Source: Kalaharituber pfeilii (lineage: Eukaryota > Ascomycota > Pezizomycetes > Pezizales > Pezizaceae). Taken from it: a stretch of 64,000 nucleotides of DNA. The DNA lies in assembly GCA_015179045.1 (NCBI GenBank), contig WHUZ01000009.1, forward strand, positions 992,001 to 1,056,000, given 5' to 3'. A program made the position numbers and the translations under genes. Under the pieces are notes generated by a model that was given only the letters and a program-made list of their open reading frames with translations, ran no database searches and was not told where the DNA came from. Each line of letters opens with the position of its first letter. Position 1 is the stretch's first letter. Below, in pieces: positions 54,948 through 64,000 of the stretch.

Positions 54948-57280
54948 ATTGTGTGAATGAGAATAAGATTAAAAAAAATATTATGGGAAAATGCTCAACT
55001 GATGTCGGGTATAACTGAAATGAATGTGCAAGAACCAAAAACGGATTATGCGCAGAGATCCGGCCTCAAGCGCAAAATGGATAGCAGAGAATGACTGACT
55101 GACTGTTGTTAAGAGAATCACAAGAGTGCAGGAGCAAGGGATTATGTAGACAATGGTGATTGTTCAAGTAGTTGATACCCGGTGGAGTCTGGTCAGCAAC
55201 GTACCGGCGAAATCAATGCTATATATACCGGTGAGCCAGCATGAGCTTGTAATACGAACATCTTGCCAATTTAGGGGCTTTCGCCAACTAGAATCCAAGC
55301 TGAATAGCGGACGCTCAGGACTCATCTCCACCTCATTCTGATTCTGGGCGTTGTTGAATCCGCTGTTTTGTGTTGGCCTTGCCCTGAAAGTTGCTAATTT
55401 CCACGACGTCTGTGCCTCGCTGCCGTATTTGGCAAAGGTAGCGGTGTTTACAGAGGGCTGCCAATCAGAGGGCGAGATTTTGTCCGATCGACAGGGACCC
55501 GAACATATGGCAGCGGGCGTCCAGGAACCAAAAAGCCCAACGATGCGACTTGTGATCTACAGGCCCCTATCCTAAGAATAATGTACTTGTTTGTATTTTG
55601 CGGGCCAATGATGACAGAGAGTCAGCGCTTAGGAGGTTCGGTTTCTGACAGACAGGACACGGGAGAGCCTCACTCCTGCCGAGACAGGTGCGGAGTGGGC
55701 TAAAGTTGACATGAGACGGCCCGACGCTTGGAATTGGTACGACTTCGCAGCTGACTGTTCCTCTACGCATAGGCATTCCCGAAAAGTTGCAGTGGCGCAG
55801 GCGACCCCTAGAATGGTGATTTGCATGTTCTGCAGGAGTACCTGGTTTGAGATCAGACCAACCCGCTGTTAATACGGTAAGCTACAAGTTGGAATCTCTT
55901 GCACAGACGCTTGACTACCTTAGTTGGAAATCTGCTTTCTGGTGAAGCATGCTAAATTGGTGCTAGAATTGACCTTGAAGTCACTTTCATCGAGTAAATG
56001 AATTTGCCAGATCCACAAATCATTGGGCTTAAAAATAGTAATGAGAGTTCAAGAACATTCTGAACTCAGACGATTTGCACAAATTTCAACATCAGATGGC
56101 TGCCACGGTCATTCATAGATTTTTACTGACGGAGTAAACCAGTGGGTCCGCATTTCACGATGTTACTCTTTCGGTGGCTTAGCTATAGGAGAGGCGGGGG
56201 TTTCGCATGACAACCTGTGCCACACTTGTAGTCATTGTGCAACACATGGGGTACATTCATTTTTGCTTACTGTGCTGCAAGTGATATAAAAATCTAGAGG
56301 AGTCCTGTACAATCTTTGGATAAAACTGGACGACGGTCAAATGATTGACAAGAAACCACGAACAATGAGCGAATACTGGACAATACGAAACAACTCCGAG
56401 TCGGGGGAGAGTACGTGCATATCATAATGCAAGATCGTTACCCTTACCGGTACATATCTTGATACCTAACCGGCGACGTCGCCGCAAATGACATCATCCA
56501 GACCCCATTGTTTTATTTTCGCAACACACCAGTCCCAACGGTGTAAGTATGCATGTGACCAGAGTAGCTGGGACCTTGTTAAGTAGCATACTGTCAGGAT
56601 GTGGGAATAAGACTGCAATATTATACACGGGGCGTCATGTGTTCTGACAGGAGGCCTCTCACAGCCTCACTCACGGGTACTTTCTTACATATGTATTTTC
56701 TTATTCGCGGGGACAAAGATTGTTTGTTTGGGTAGAGTATGGTCCGAGGACTAATATAGATTATTCACATAGTTGATCTCCTACGCATACCTCCTTATCA
56801 TACTATCAGTCAGTGCCTCTTTCCTCTTACGAGTTTTTGCTAAGCTTGTGACGCAGGCAAACGAAATTCGCAGGAAAGCAAAGGGCGATAAGCCGTTGTG
56901 TCTCTGGAGTCGCCAGGATTCAAAAGGAAACACCATTGAGTTGCCATACTCGGGTATATGGTTTTCATTGCCAGCTGCGGAGCGCATTATTTTCTTGGGG
57001 TATATGTACCCTCCCACTTGGCCTTCTCACAACGCAATGAAATCGATAACGATCGCGACACTACACTTGATTTCTCGCTCTACACCCCAGTTTCTATTCG
57101 TTTCATAACTAAACTACAAAAAAGATCATCCAATAAGCCACATTGCAAAAATGCAACTCCCAAAAAGAAAAAGAAATTACGTCTAACAAAAATTTAACTC
57201 GAATCGTAAACAAAATTCCCGCGTGAGAGGCCTATTTTGCGCAATACTCTACCAGAAGTCCCTTTAAATGCAAGACTACG

Positions 57281-57319
<39 letters not shown>

Positions 57320-57372
57320 TCTGTCTTCAACTTAATATGCAAACATGAACTCTACCATAACCAACTATCAAT
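54948..57372. other. Intergenic region with long poly(A)
   Basis: No gene well supported; one frame at 56773-57108 starts with TTG and has a single hydrophobic helix. A run of about 32 A lies at 57283-57314 with no SINE body or duplicated flank. Confidence 0.4.
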
Positions 57373-60178
57373 CTATTGCTTCTTGTAGTTATCACACTCC
57401 CTCGGGAGCGAAAACCCATTAACTTTGAGGCCGTCCGCAGCAATATGGGCGTCAGTTCCCAAACCACGTTTACTGTTTCATTACAAAACAAGTCAGTCTC
57501 CTTGCAGCAGAGCCATGCTGGCCATTATGGGTAACTTTAGGTTCTCTTACGCAAAACCAGCCCAGATCTCACAAAAGTTTTCGCCTTCTGTCAACAAGAT
57601 GTCCGCATCGATAATCGCATCTCGAGCGTCAAGGAAGGTAGGGTTGCACGGTTGGAGCTTCATGGCCTCAAGAACAATTTTCATGGACAGGTTGCGGCCG
57701 TCTTTGGGGAGGCCGGTGTTCTCGTCAAATTTGGGGAAGATTTCCTCGTCGATACCTGGGTAAAAAACAAGGTGACTTAGGATAAGAAGAAATATCAATA
57801 ATTGACTGTAAACTTACCATATTTATCCACGATATTCCAAAAGACCTCATAAAGCATTGTGGCCCAAATGGTACCAGTGTTGTGAACGAGCATATTGTAA
57901 AACGGACTGTTCAGATTGGCGTAAGTCAAAGGATTTGTCTGGGTGTTGGTCGAGTAAACGCATGTCCTGATACCTAGTTCCCACGAACACAGTTAGGATC
58001 ATTTCTCATTAAAGACATTCTTGTGAATTTTAAAGCCATACCAAGTGGTGCGGGCAATCCAGTAGGATCCTGGAGATACGATCCCATTGCAAAATTTTTC
58101 TCGCGGGTATCTGTGTGCTTCATTCCGATGGCATAAGCATAGAAGTCGCTCCATCCCTCGCCCATTCCAGCGCTTTCGTATGTGTCTAGGCAAAGTGAAT
58201 TCTCTGGGCCTCCAGTAAGACGGATGCTGAGTCCGTGTGTGTATTCATGAATGACAACGCTGGCGTCAAAGCATGAGTCTTTGACTGGTCTGTTGGGCGC
58301 ATCACCATTTGGATTGTTGAATAGGAACATTCTCTGTCGAAGTGCTAGTTGTTTGTCTTCCTGATCAACGGCAGGTTTCGTCTATTGGACCCAATGAACT
58401 TACCATTCTGGGCCTCTCACCATCAGGGGGTGCTTGGAAGTTTGCGTTGTTCATATACTCAGGGTCCATGAGAGCACCCGCATATTGAGCATGTACGTCT
58501 GGCTAATAACTCAGAGAGAGCGCTGTTAGTATATGTTTGAAATCTGGCCATTGCGTAGGACCTACAGCATCACCTCCCTCCCCACCACTCTCTCCAGTAA
58601 TCTCTTCTTCGAAGTTTCCAGCTTGTGATGTGAATCCGAGTTGTTCCAACAGGTCATGAAACTAATCCAGTATTTCCAGTGAGTAACCAGTTTAAGACTT
58701 CTGCGTGAATATGCTTACCATATTAGAAGTATAAAAAAGCTGGGTGGCGGCCGCATCTTGCCAATCACTGATGTTCATGCTGTCTTGTGGGAATGGGAAC
58801 TCAAACTTAAGATCTGGGCCACCGTCTGGGCTGTATAGTGGCAAAAAATCGATCTCTTCCATGTAATGATTAACCAGCGAGATAACATTGTTTCCGCGAG
58901 TGTTGGTAAACTCTGTTGTTGGAGTCTTGTGCCAACCAAGGGGAGATTCTTTCTTCTTGAATGGATCCACCTCAACTGTTCGTTCGCCGGCGCTTGGATC
59001 GATGATACCAAACTTGCTGTTTGACGTGAGTCACGTGCGGGAGTAAGCCAGGACTAGGGGGATTGAGGCTTACTAGACAAGGTAAGAGGCGTCAGCGCCA
59101 TAGTCACCAACAGAATGGAGTTTCTTTTGCTCATGTGCGTCAGCGTAGATGATTAGCCAATCCTTTCCACTATCATATTCGAGCCTCCAGGTAAGCTGCA
59201 GCTCTCCATTGGGATTTTGCATATATGATAAGGTCGCTTCAGGTTTCTGTGAGAATCGTGAGCTCAAATATCACTAAACCCTATGTGGACAACACAATCT
59301 GTATCCTTATGTGCGCCCCGGCAAGCTGGTATTGTACACAGCAGGCTGAACTACTTACTGAGTTTAAACCGTCAACACCAGCAATCACATAGTCTGGCTT
59401 TCTGAAATGCTTCTTTTTGGCCTTGGGGCTGTCGAGCCTGAATTTCTTGCGCGAATTTGTTCGGCCCACCTCAGCATGATTAAACATCTTTCCATCATTG
59501 AGTTTCAAGACTTCTATTGCTCCTTTAAGGGCGTCTAGTGGATTGATTTCCTTCCTCCTTTGAAGATTTCGCTTCACTTTGGCGTTCTTCGTGAAGGATG
59601 AACCCGATGAGTATATTGTGCTATCTTTCAGGACCTGTTATTGCCCTGCCATGGCGAACAGCTACAAGCGGGGTCACGTGAAATAAAAAAAAAAAAAAAA
59701 AAAAAAGGACCTGTTATTAGTATTAATTGCATAATGGTCAGCATGAAAGTTTCTCAGCTTTGAGCTATACAGCAAAATTACAAAGTTAGTAACCCACATT
59801 GACGTTAAATCTTGCATTGTCAATTCGTATCCCTCCAAGTGTCTGCACGGCAAAAACGTGTGTAACACCAGTATCGGTATCAGTATAGTGGGAATCTATT
59901 TCAAACTCGGTTCCTGGTGCAGAGTGCTTTGCGATATGATGCTTTGCAATCTCCACAGGGTCCTTTGTCTTTCTCTCTTGAAGACCCCGGGCCTTTAATG
60001 TTGCACTTGATGTACTATGGTCGTACCTTCCTTGGATCTTTTGTCTGACATCGAGTCCAGCAAAACGACTCCTCAACGCTTGCACCTCCTCCCCACTAAG
60101 ATCATTATGCGCTAGAGTGGGAGTGACGGCGGCAAGCAGCCAGGACGTAAGGAAAACAGAGGAAGTTAAGAATCTCAT
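57373..60178 (-). CDS. Fungalysin, M36 extracellular metalloprotease (ten exons)
   Basis: Exons on the minus strand: 60178-59798, 59634-59359, 59246-59074, 59016-58719, 58661-58566, 58502-58404, 58333-58042, 57973-57818, 57755-57551 and 57472-57373; 2076 nt, 691 residues, all phases consistent. Residues 1-23 are a signal peptide (ending TLAHN). An FTP-type propeptide follows (about 24-250), including [23 protein letters not shown]. The catalytic part holds [30 protein letters not shown] and the zinc motif HEYTHGLS (His470, Glu471, His474), with a third ligand probably Glu500 in GMGEGWSDF. These enzymes are secreted as zymogens and cut proteins outside the cell. Intron 1 carries a SINE at its 3' splice site. 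A TATATAA box lies about 75 bp upstream of the ATG. Confidence 0.95.
59643..59705 (+). mobile_element. SINE-like retroposon, family A, at the fungalysin intron 1 / exon 2 border
   Basis: GCCCTGCCATGGCGAACAGC then TACAAGCGGGGTCACGTGAAAT and poly(A), flanked by the perfect 13-bp direct repeat AGGACCTGTTATT (59630-59642 and 59706-59718). In gene orientation the repeat reads AATAACAGGTCCT and contains the splice acceptor AACAG/G, which is thereby duplicated. The element is antisense to the gene. Confidence 0.95.
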
Positions 60179-60248
60179 GCTGAAGAAGACGCGAAATGCA
60201 ATTGACTGAGCTCAAGCTTGCTGGATTGTCATACGTGGGTTACATCTC

Positions 60249-60258
60249 TGCTTATATA
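60249..60258 (-). promoter_or_regulatory. TATA box of the fungalysin gene
   Basis: On the minus strand TTATATATAAG about 75 bp upstream of the ATG. Confidence 0.55.
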
Positions 60259-60547
60259 TAATAGCCATCCCATACTTAACTGAAAGTCTGTATATGTTTG
60301 TCCTACTCTACGAAGTACCCCGTCAAGGGCTCCTTGCTATGCAAGACACCGCAAGCCATAAAGTGTGTGCCAGCCAGAGGCTATAGCTTGTTAGTGCCCA
60401 CCACAGCATGGGACTGTGTGTATGCATGTAACTTTTTAGCTCGAAAGCACCGACTAGTCCACTTGCCAGCTCTCGATTACCCCACATCCCTTTACAATAA
60501 GTATCCGAGTCGAGTCAGGCTAGAAGACATGCACAGACCAGGCACCG

Positions 60548-60614
60548 GCCCTGCCCTGCGAGTAGGGATAAGCGAGGTTACGTGATACTTTTTTTCTTCC
60601 CCCCCCAAAAAAAA
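60548..60614 (+). mobile_element. SINE-like retroposon, family A, diverged copy
   Basis: CCCTGCCCTGCGAGTAGGGA then TAAGCGAGGTTACGTGATAC, followed by T, C and A runs. It is flanked by a 13-bp direct repeat with one mismatch (AGACCAGGCACCG at 60535-60547, AGACCACGCACCG at 60615-60627). Probably the oldest copy seen. Confidence 0.65.
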
Positions 60615-60963
60615 AGACCACGCACCGTTGTAACCAAATTCTACAGCTTAGTTGGTCGGACCGGTCGCCGTTGCTATTCATGGGTATAATCAAGGACTGT
60701 ATCGACAGTGGATCGACCTTGAAGACTGCTTCAATCATCATCGTGTACTGTTGAACGATAAACGAAGCAATATTGTGATTACTTCACATTCAGTAAACTG
60801 GAAGTATTGGAAAGGAATAAGAGGCCCGCTCCGCTAGGAGGCGAGTGCTCTCCAGTCAAGTCGGACATTGAGATATCTGCACTGCCGCTGGGTGCTAGAG
60901 CACCTACGTTGTGGCTGGGTTCAATCATGAGACTAGAGCAAATCCCTGATGATGATTGTAATA

Positions 60964-61748
60964 CAATCTACCCTTGCTATACCGGATGGCCTCTGCCTGC
61001 GACATCCGTTCCCCATACAAATCGCCCTTGCTATACCGGACGCCCCAACAATTCTGGACCGGACAGAAACCTCCAGACAATGACCCCCCCTGTCTCCATA
61101 CAAATAATATTTGCTATACCAGATACACTAATATTAATACATCTTAGACTACCCCATTTCACACTTGGCTGTCATCACTACTGCGACCACTGCCGCCACT
61201 GCTTCTGCTATTGCCGCTGCTACCGCTGCGACTGTCACTTGTTACAATGTTGTTCAAGTAATATGGAAACTGGGCACTTTGTGGCTTCTTTTTCCATGTG
61301 CAATCATTTCCGAGAGTAATTGCTAACCACTTATCACTTTGTTCAAATATCTGACAAAGTAATACAGCTACTGGTTGGCCTAAAATAATAGATTAGCTAC
61401 CTAGGACATCAAAGTTAAGTTAAAGTACAGTATTCTTACCAATTCATCTCCAAAATGTTACTTAACTTTTCTTTAGCATATTTTGGTTCTAGTCAACATT
61501 TACATATTTGATGCTTCTCAAGCACACTTAAAGCCTGATGTTTTTCTAGATTTTGTGAGTGATGCATATTGATGTTTTTGGCTGGGTATGTGAACAAGTT
61601 GATGTTTACTTCGATCATTTCAGTAATTATTTGAATTACGATTTATTATCACCCCCTGTCTGCCAAGCTTTTTTATTCTATACCGGAACGTTGCTATACC
61701 GGGCGAAAAGTGCCAGATTTTAGCGATCCGGTATGCAAGGGTAGACTG
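60964..61748. mobile_element. Pogo/Fot1-like MITE, copy 2
   Basis: Ends CAATCTACCCTTGCTATACC and CCGGTATGCAAGGGTAGACTG are inverted matches, each bordered by TA. Homologous to 19754-20666 but without the nested MITE. It keeps the GCC/CTG-rich part at about 61179-61240, which reads Ser/Gly-rich on the minus strand. Confidence 0.8.
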
Positions 61749-63102
61749 TAATGGTTGCACCAATGCAGGCCTAATTAAGCGACTGGACCCTTTTTACAAG
61801 ACATGACAGTACACTAACGAGTCTAAGGGCTAATATCTGAACTTTAAGCATATCAGCATACCCCTACAAGCTCAGTTATGCAGCTACCTATTTATCGGGT
61901 TCGAAACTTCAAGGTGTGACTCTCACCGGCAATTGTAATGCAGAGAACCTGACCATACGTGCACCCAATACGTAGGAAGAGTGAAAGTTGACTTACCAGT
62001 ACGTCTCCACTCGAATCGGTAACACTGCTAATAACAAGGAGGGTTCAATTCTTCGAAATGGTGGATTAGAAAGTTAATTATCAATCGGACTCGAAGGTAA
62101 TACACTTAATAGTATTAACTACAGCCGGCACTGGCACAGAGCTCAGTCCAACATCGCGTCAACCATTCGGAATGACCCGTGAAATCCGTGAAAGCCTCTG
62201 GAATAGCGAATGTTCAATGGCTTGTTCTCCCCAGCCGTTGACTGATATTAATTTTGCTACCGGGTGTGGCTCTCTATCGTTCAGAGTTAGCTCCCGATAT
62301 ACTATTTGTGTCCGGGAATGGACCTTGCGAAGAGTACAGAAATATGGCTAAACACTTATTGATTTGCGGTTAGAATTTGAGGAGCCCCAGATTAATTTAA
62401 TTTGAAGATCACAAAATACATGGGTATTTAGCTCAACTCTCTCAAGAGTACATAGTATATCTTAGCCTACTATTCTTTGCACCGCCCAATTATATACAGA
62501 GCACTAAGGTCGAGGAACTACTAGTACACCTCCAGTCCGTTCAAGTTGTAGTACGGGGGACTTAAATCTCTATATTCATTAAATCGTTTCTCAAAAAAGC
62601 CAACGGGGATTGTTCGCAGATTAACAACACTGCAAGCATGCTGCACGTTCACCACTTCCCTACATACGCCTATCTGAATACATGCCAGGAGAGCACACCA
62701 GGTTTCCGGCAACATCGGGGCGAAACCTAAAGCAAAACTACCAGAGCTTACTAGCATCGATATGTCATAGTTCACTGTTAGGCCCTGAGCTTTAGAACTC
62801 GGTCAGGCAAAAAAAAAGTGTCCGAAGATTGATCAACGACACTCACCTTGACTCCCAATTGTTAGACTGGCGGAAGAAGTTTTAGAAAAGACAATTCAAG
62901 GGCTGGGGTCGTTTGCAAGGGCCAGCCATAGAAATTGCCCAATAAAGTACAAGAGTTGGGCGCTCCCTGTCCAGAACAACACTTGAGGAACTAGTACAGT
63001 TTTTAGACCTCACAATATGTCCGAACTGTGCTGACTTGTGAAGCTGATGTCGACAGTATGCTGTCGACGAGCATTATAAGCATCTTATCGTACTAGCCTA
63101 AA
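61749..63102. other. Intergenic, no gene supported
   Basis: An 84-codon minus-strand frame at 62521-62775 (Cys-containing, hydrophobic) begins right after a CTAACAG motif and could be an exon remnant; not supported otherwise. Confidence 0.35.
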
Positions 63103-63104
63103 AG

Positions 63105-63299
63105 ATAAGTATCCGGACAGGAGACTAATGCGTATTATGCGCTGGGCAGTATTCGGTATAAACTACTAGTAGCATATTTTCGTTTGCTTGGCTGCAGATA
63201 CTTAGCCGAAAAAATAAGTATCCGGATAGGGAATCAATGCATATTATGCGCTACGGTATAAACTAGCATATTTTCGTATGCTTGGCTGTAGATATTTAT
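63105..63299. repeat. Tandem duplication of a Tc1-like end sequence
   Basis: About 90-100 bp units beginning ATAAGTATCCGGA at 63105 and 63213, both containing ATTATGCGCT and GCATATTTTCGT; a further partial AAGTATCCGGACAG is at 63349. Related to 8886-8965. Confidence 0.65.
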
Positions 63300-63740
63300 G
63301 AGAACCAGTCCAAATTTCGCAACAGTGTCTAAATTTTATTATGTCAGAAGTATCCGGACAGCTGACATAATGAATTTGGGCCTTCAATCCCGGAGATGCC
63401 TGCATCATACAGCAACAGCATAAACACATCCATAATATTACGTGGATTGCAGGTAAGACTCAGTTATCATACTTAGTAAGATACTAATATTCTCATAGGT
63501 TCTAAAATAACCCCCCGGAAAGGAGTAGCTATTGTGGCAAGTGTTCGAATAGCATTGCCAGGTCACTTTCAATAAGGGCCATCTGAAATCAACATGTGCT
63601 GAATTATTGATAATGCAATTGTAAGGGCTTCACACATGCGTGCTAAGTTAGCTACAAATCTTGAAGCTGTGAGAAGTGCAAATGAAAGTATCGCCACCAG
63701 AGGTAGGATACTGCTGTTTTTGTTTTCATTACTATTGTAG

Positions 63741-63845
63741 TGCTGTCCTGGAGGCTGTTTAAGAGACCCTTTCGGGGGCTGTTTCAGAGGCTGTTATGGA
63801 GGCTGTTACAGAGGCTGTTCGAGAGGCCGTTCTAGAGGCTGCCAG
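63741..63845 (+). repeat. 12-bp minisatellite reading as EAVx tetrapeptides
   Basis: Imperfect GAGGCTGTTxxx units; one frame reads EAV-M-EAV-T-EAV-R-EAV-L-EAA with a TAA in the first unit. Probably the decayed C-terminal part of an element-borne protein. Confidence 0.6.
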
Positions 63846-64000
63846 TAATGTTGATGGTGAGAATTATTATGTAACATGATAGTTATATGTATATAGATTG
63901 ATATTGATTAATACCCAAAATATAATAATAGTGAGAATAGCACTTGAAACTGATTGGGTTGAAATTAGGAATAAGGCGGATAATAAAGTCTGTTTTATTG
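63846..64000. other. Window end, AT-rich
   Basis: No feature seen. Confidence 0.4.

Larger units (their letters stand above)
60179..60963. other. Upstream flank of the fungalysin gene
   Basis: Contains the TATA box and a SINE copy; no other gene seen. Confidence 0.4.

Noticed and set aside
57283..57314. Long poly(A) as another SINE
   Set aside because: No body sequence precedes it and no target duplication flanks it.
60298..60585. 95-codon plus-strand frame upstream of fungalysin
   Set aside because: It runs into the SINE copy and has no recognisable features.
61885..61905. GGGTTCGAAAC B-box-like motif
   Set aside because: Flanking stems do not pair; no tRNA cloverleaf can be drawn.
1..64000. 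CRISPR array, rRNA or secondary-metabolite cluster
   Set aside because: No regularly spaced identical repeats, no rRNA-like sequence, and no PKS, NRPS or terpene synthase motifs seen.

Overview
This window is nuclear DNA from a filamentous ascomycete (Pezizomycotina). Evidence: short introns (about 40-150 bp) with GTAAGT-like donors, CTAAC/CTGAC branch points and TAG/CAG acceptors; TATA-led genes; typical fungal families (HET protein, fungalysin, GH32, fungal HNH protein, OTT_1508-like deaminase, GRDP-like protein); and many pogo/Fot1-like miniature transposons at TA sites. The class cannot be fixed from the sequence; Leotiomycetes or Dothideomycetes are guesses.

Layout. 0-2.4 kb: 3' part of a leucine-rich protein gene cut by the window edge. 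2.4-10.6 kb: sparse, with a foldback element having 256-bp arms, a SINE, a repeat-motif protein gene (6670-7436), Tc1-like debris and a MITE. 10.9-13.5 kb: a secreted Asn-rich protein converging on a four-exon HNH gene. 13.5-22.5 kb: gene-poor and repeat-rich, including a MITE nested inside another MITE. 22.5-25.0 kb: a HET-domain gene. 25-32 kb: long AT-rich gene desert. 32.2-42.0 kb: the gene-dense core, with a secreted GH32 invertase-like enzyme, a single-pass membrane protein with an M35-prodomain-like region, a five-exon GRDP-like gene, a thiamine-binding-family gene and COX6A/COX13. 42.4-46 kb: a decayed LINE riddled with SINEs. 46.7-48.4 kb: an OTT_1508-like deaminase gene with one internal stop. 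49.8-50.6 kb: a membrane protein. 53.7-54.9 kb: a secreted PLC-like phosphodiesterase. 57.4-60.2 kb: a ten-exon fungalysin (M36). 60.2-64 kb: MITEs and tandem repeats.

The genes do not form an obvious operon-like cluster or secondary-metabolite cluster. Several encode secreted hydrolases (GH32, M36, PLC-like) and one a self/non-self type HET protein, as is common in repeat-rich accessory parts of fungal genomes.

The most striking signal is a family of extremely short SINE-like retroposons: about 36-80 bp of body plus a poly(A) tail, with seven copies each flanked by 11-14 bp target-site duplications. One sits exactly on a 3' splice site of the fungalysin gene and has duplicated that splice site. 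A probable second family shares the format. Other points of note are an 8-nt micro-exon and a homopolymer frameshift in COX13, an internal stop in the deaminase gene, and a MITE insertion whose empty site is preserved in a sister copy. All exon models were made by eye from splice consensus, frame and family resemblance; no alignment or expression data were available.
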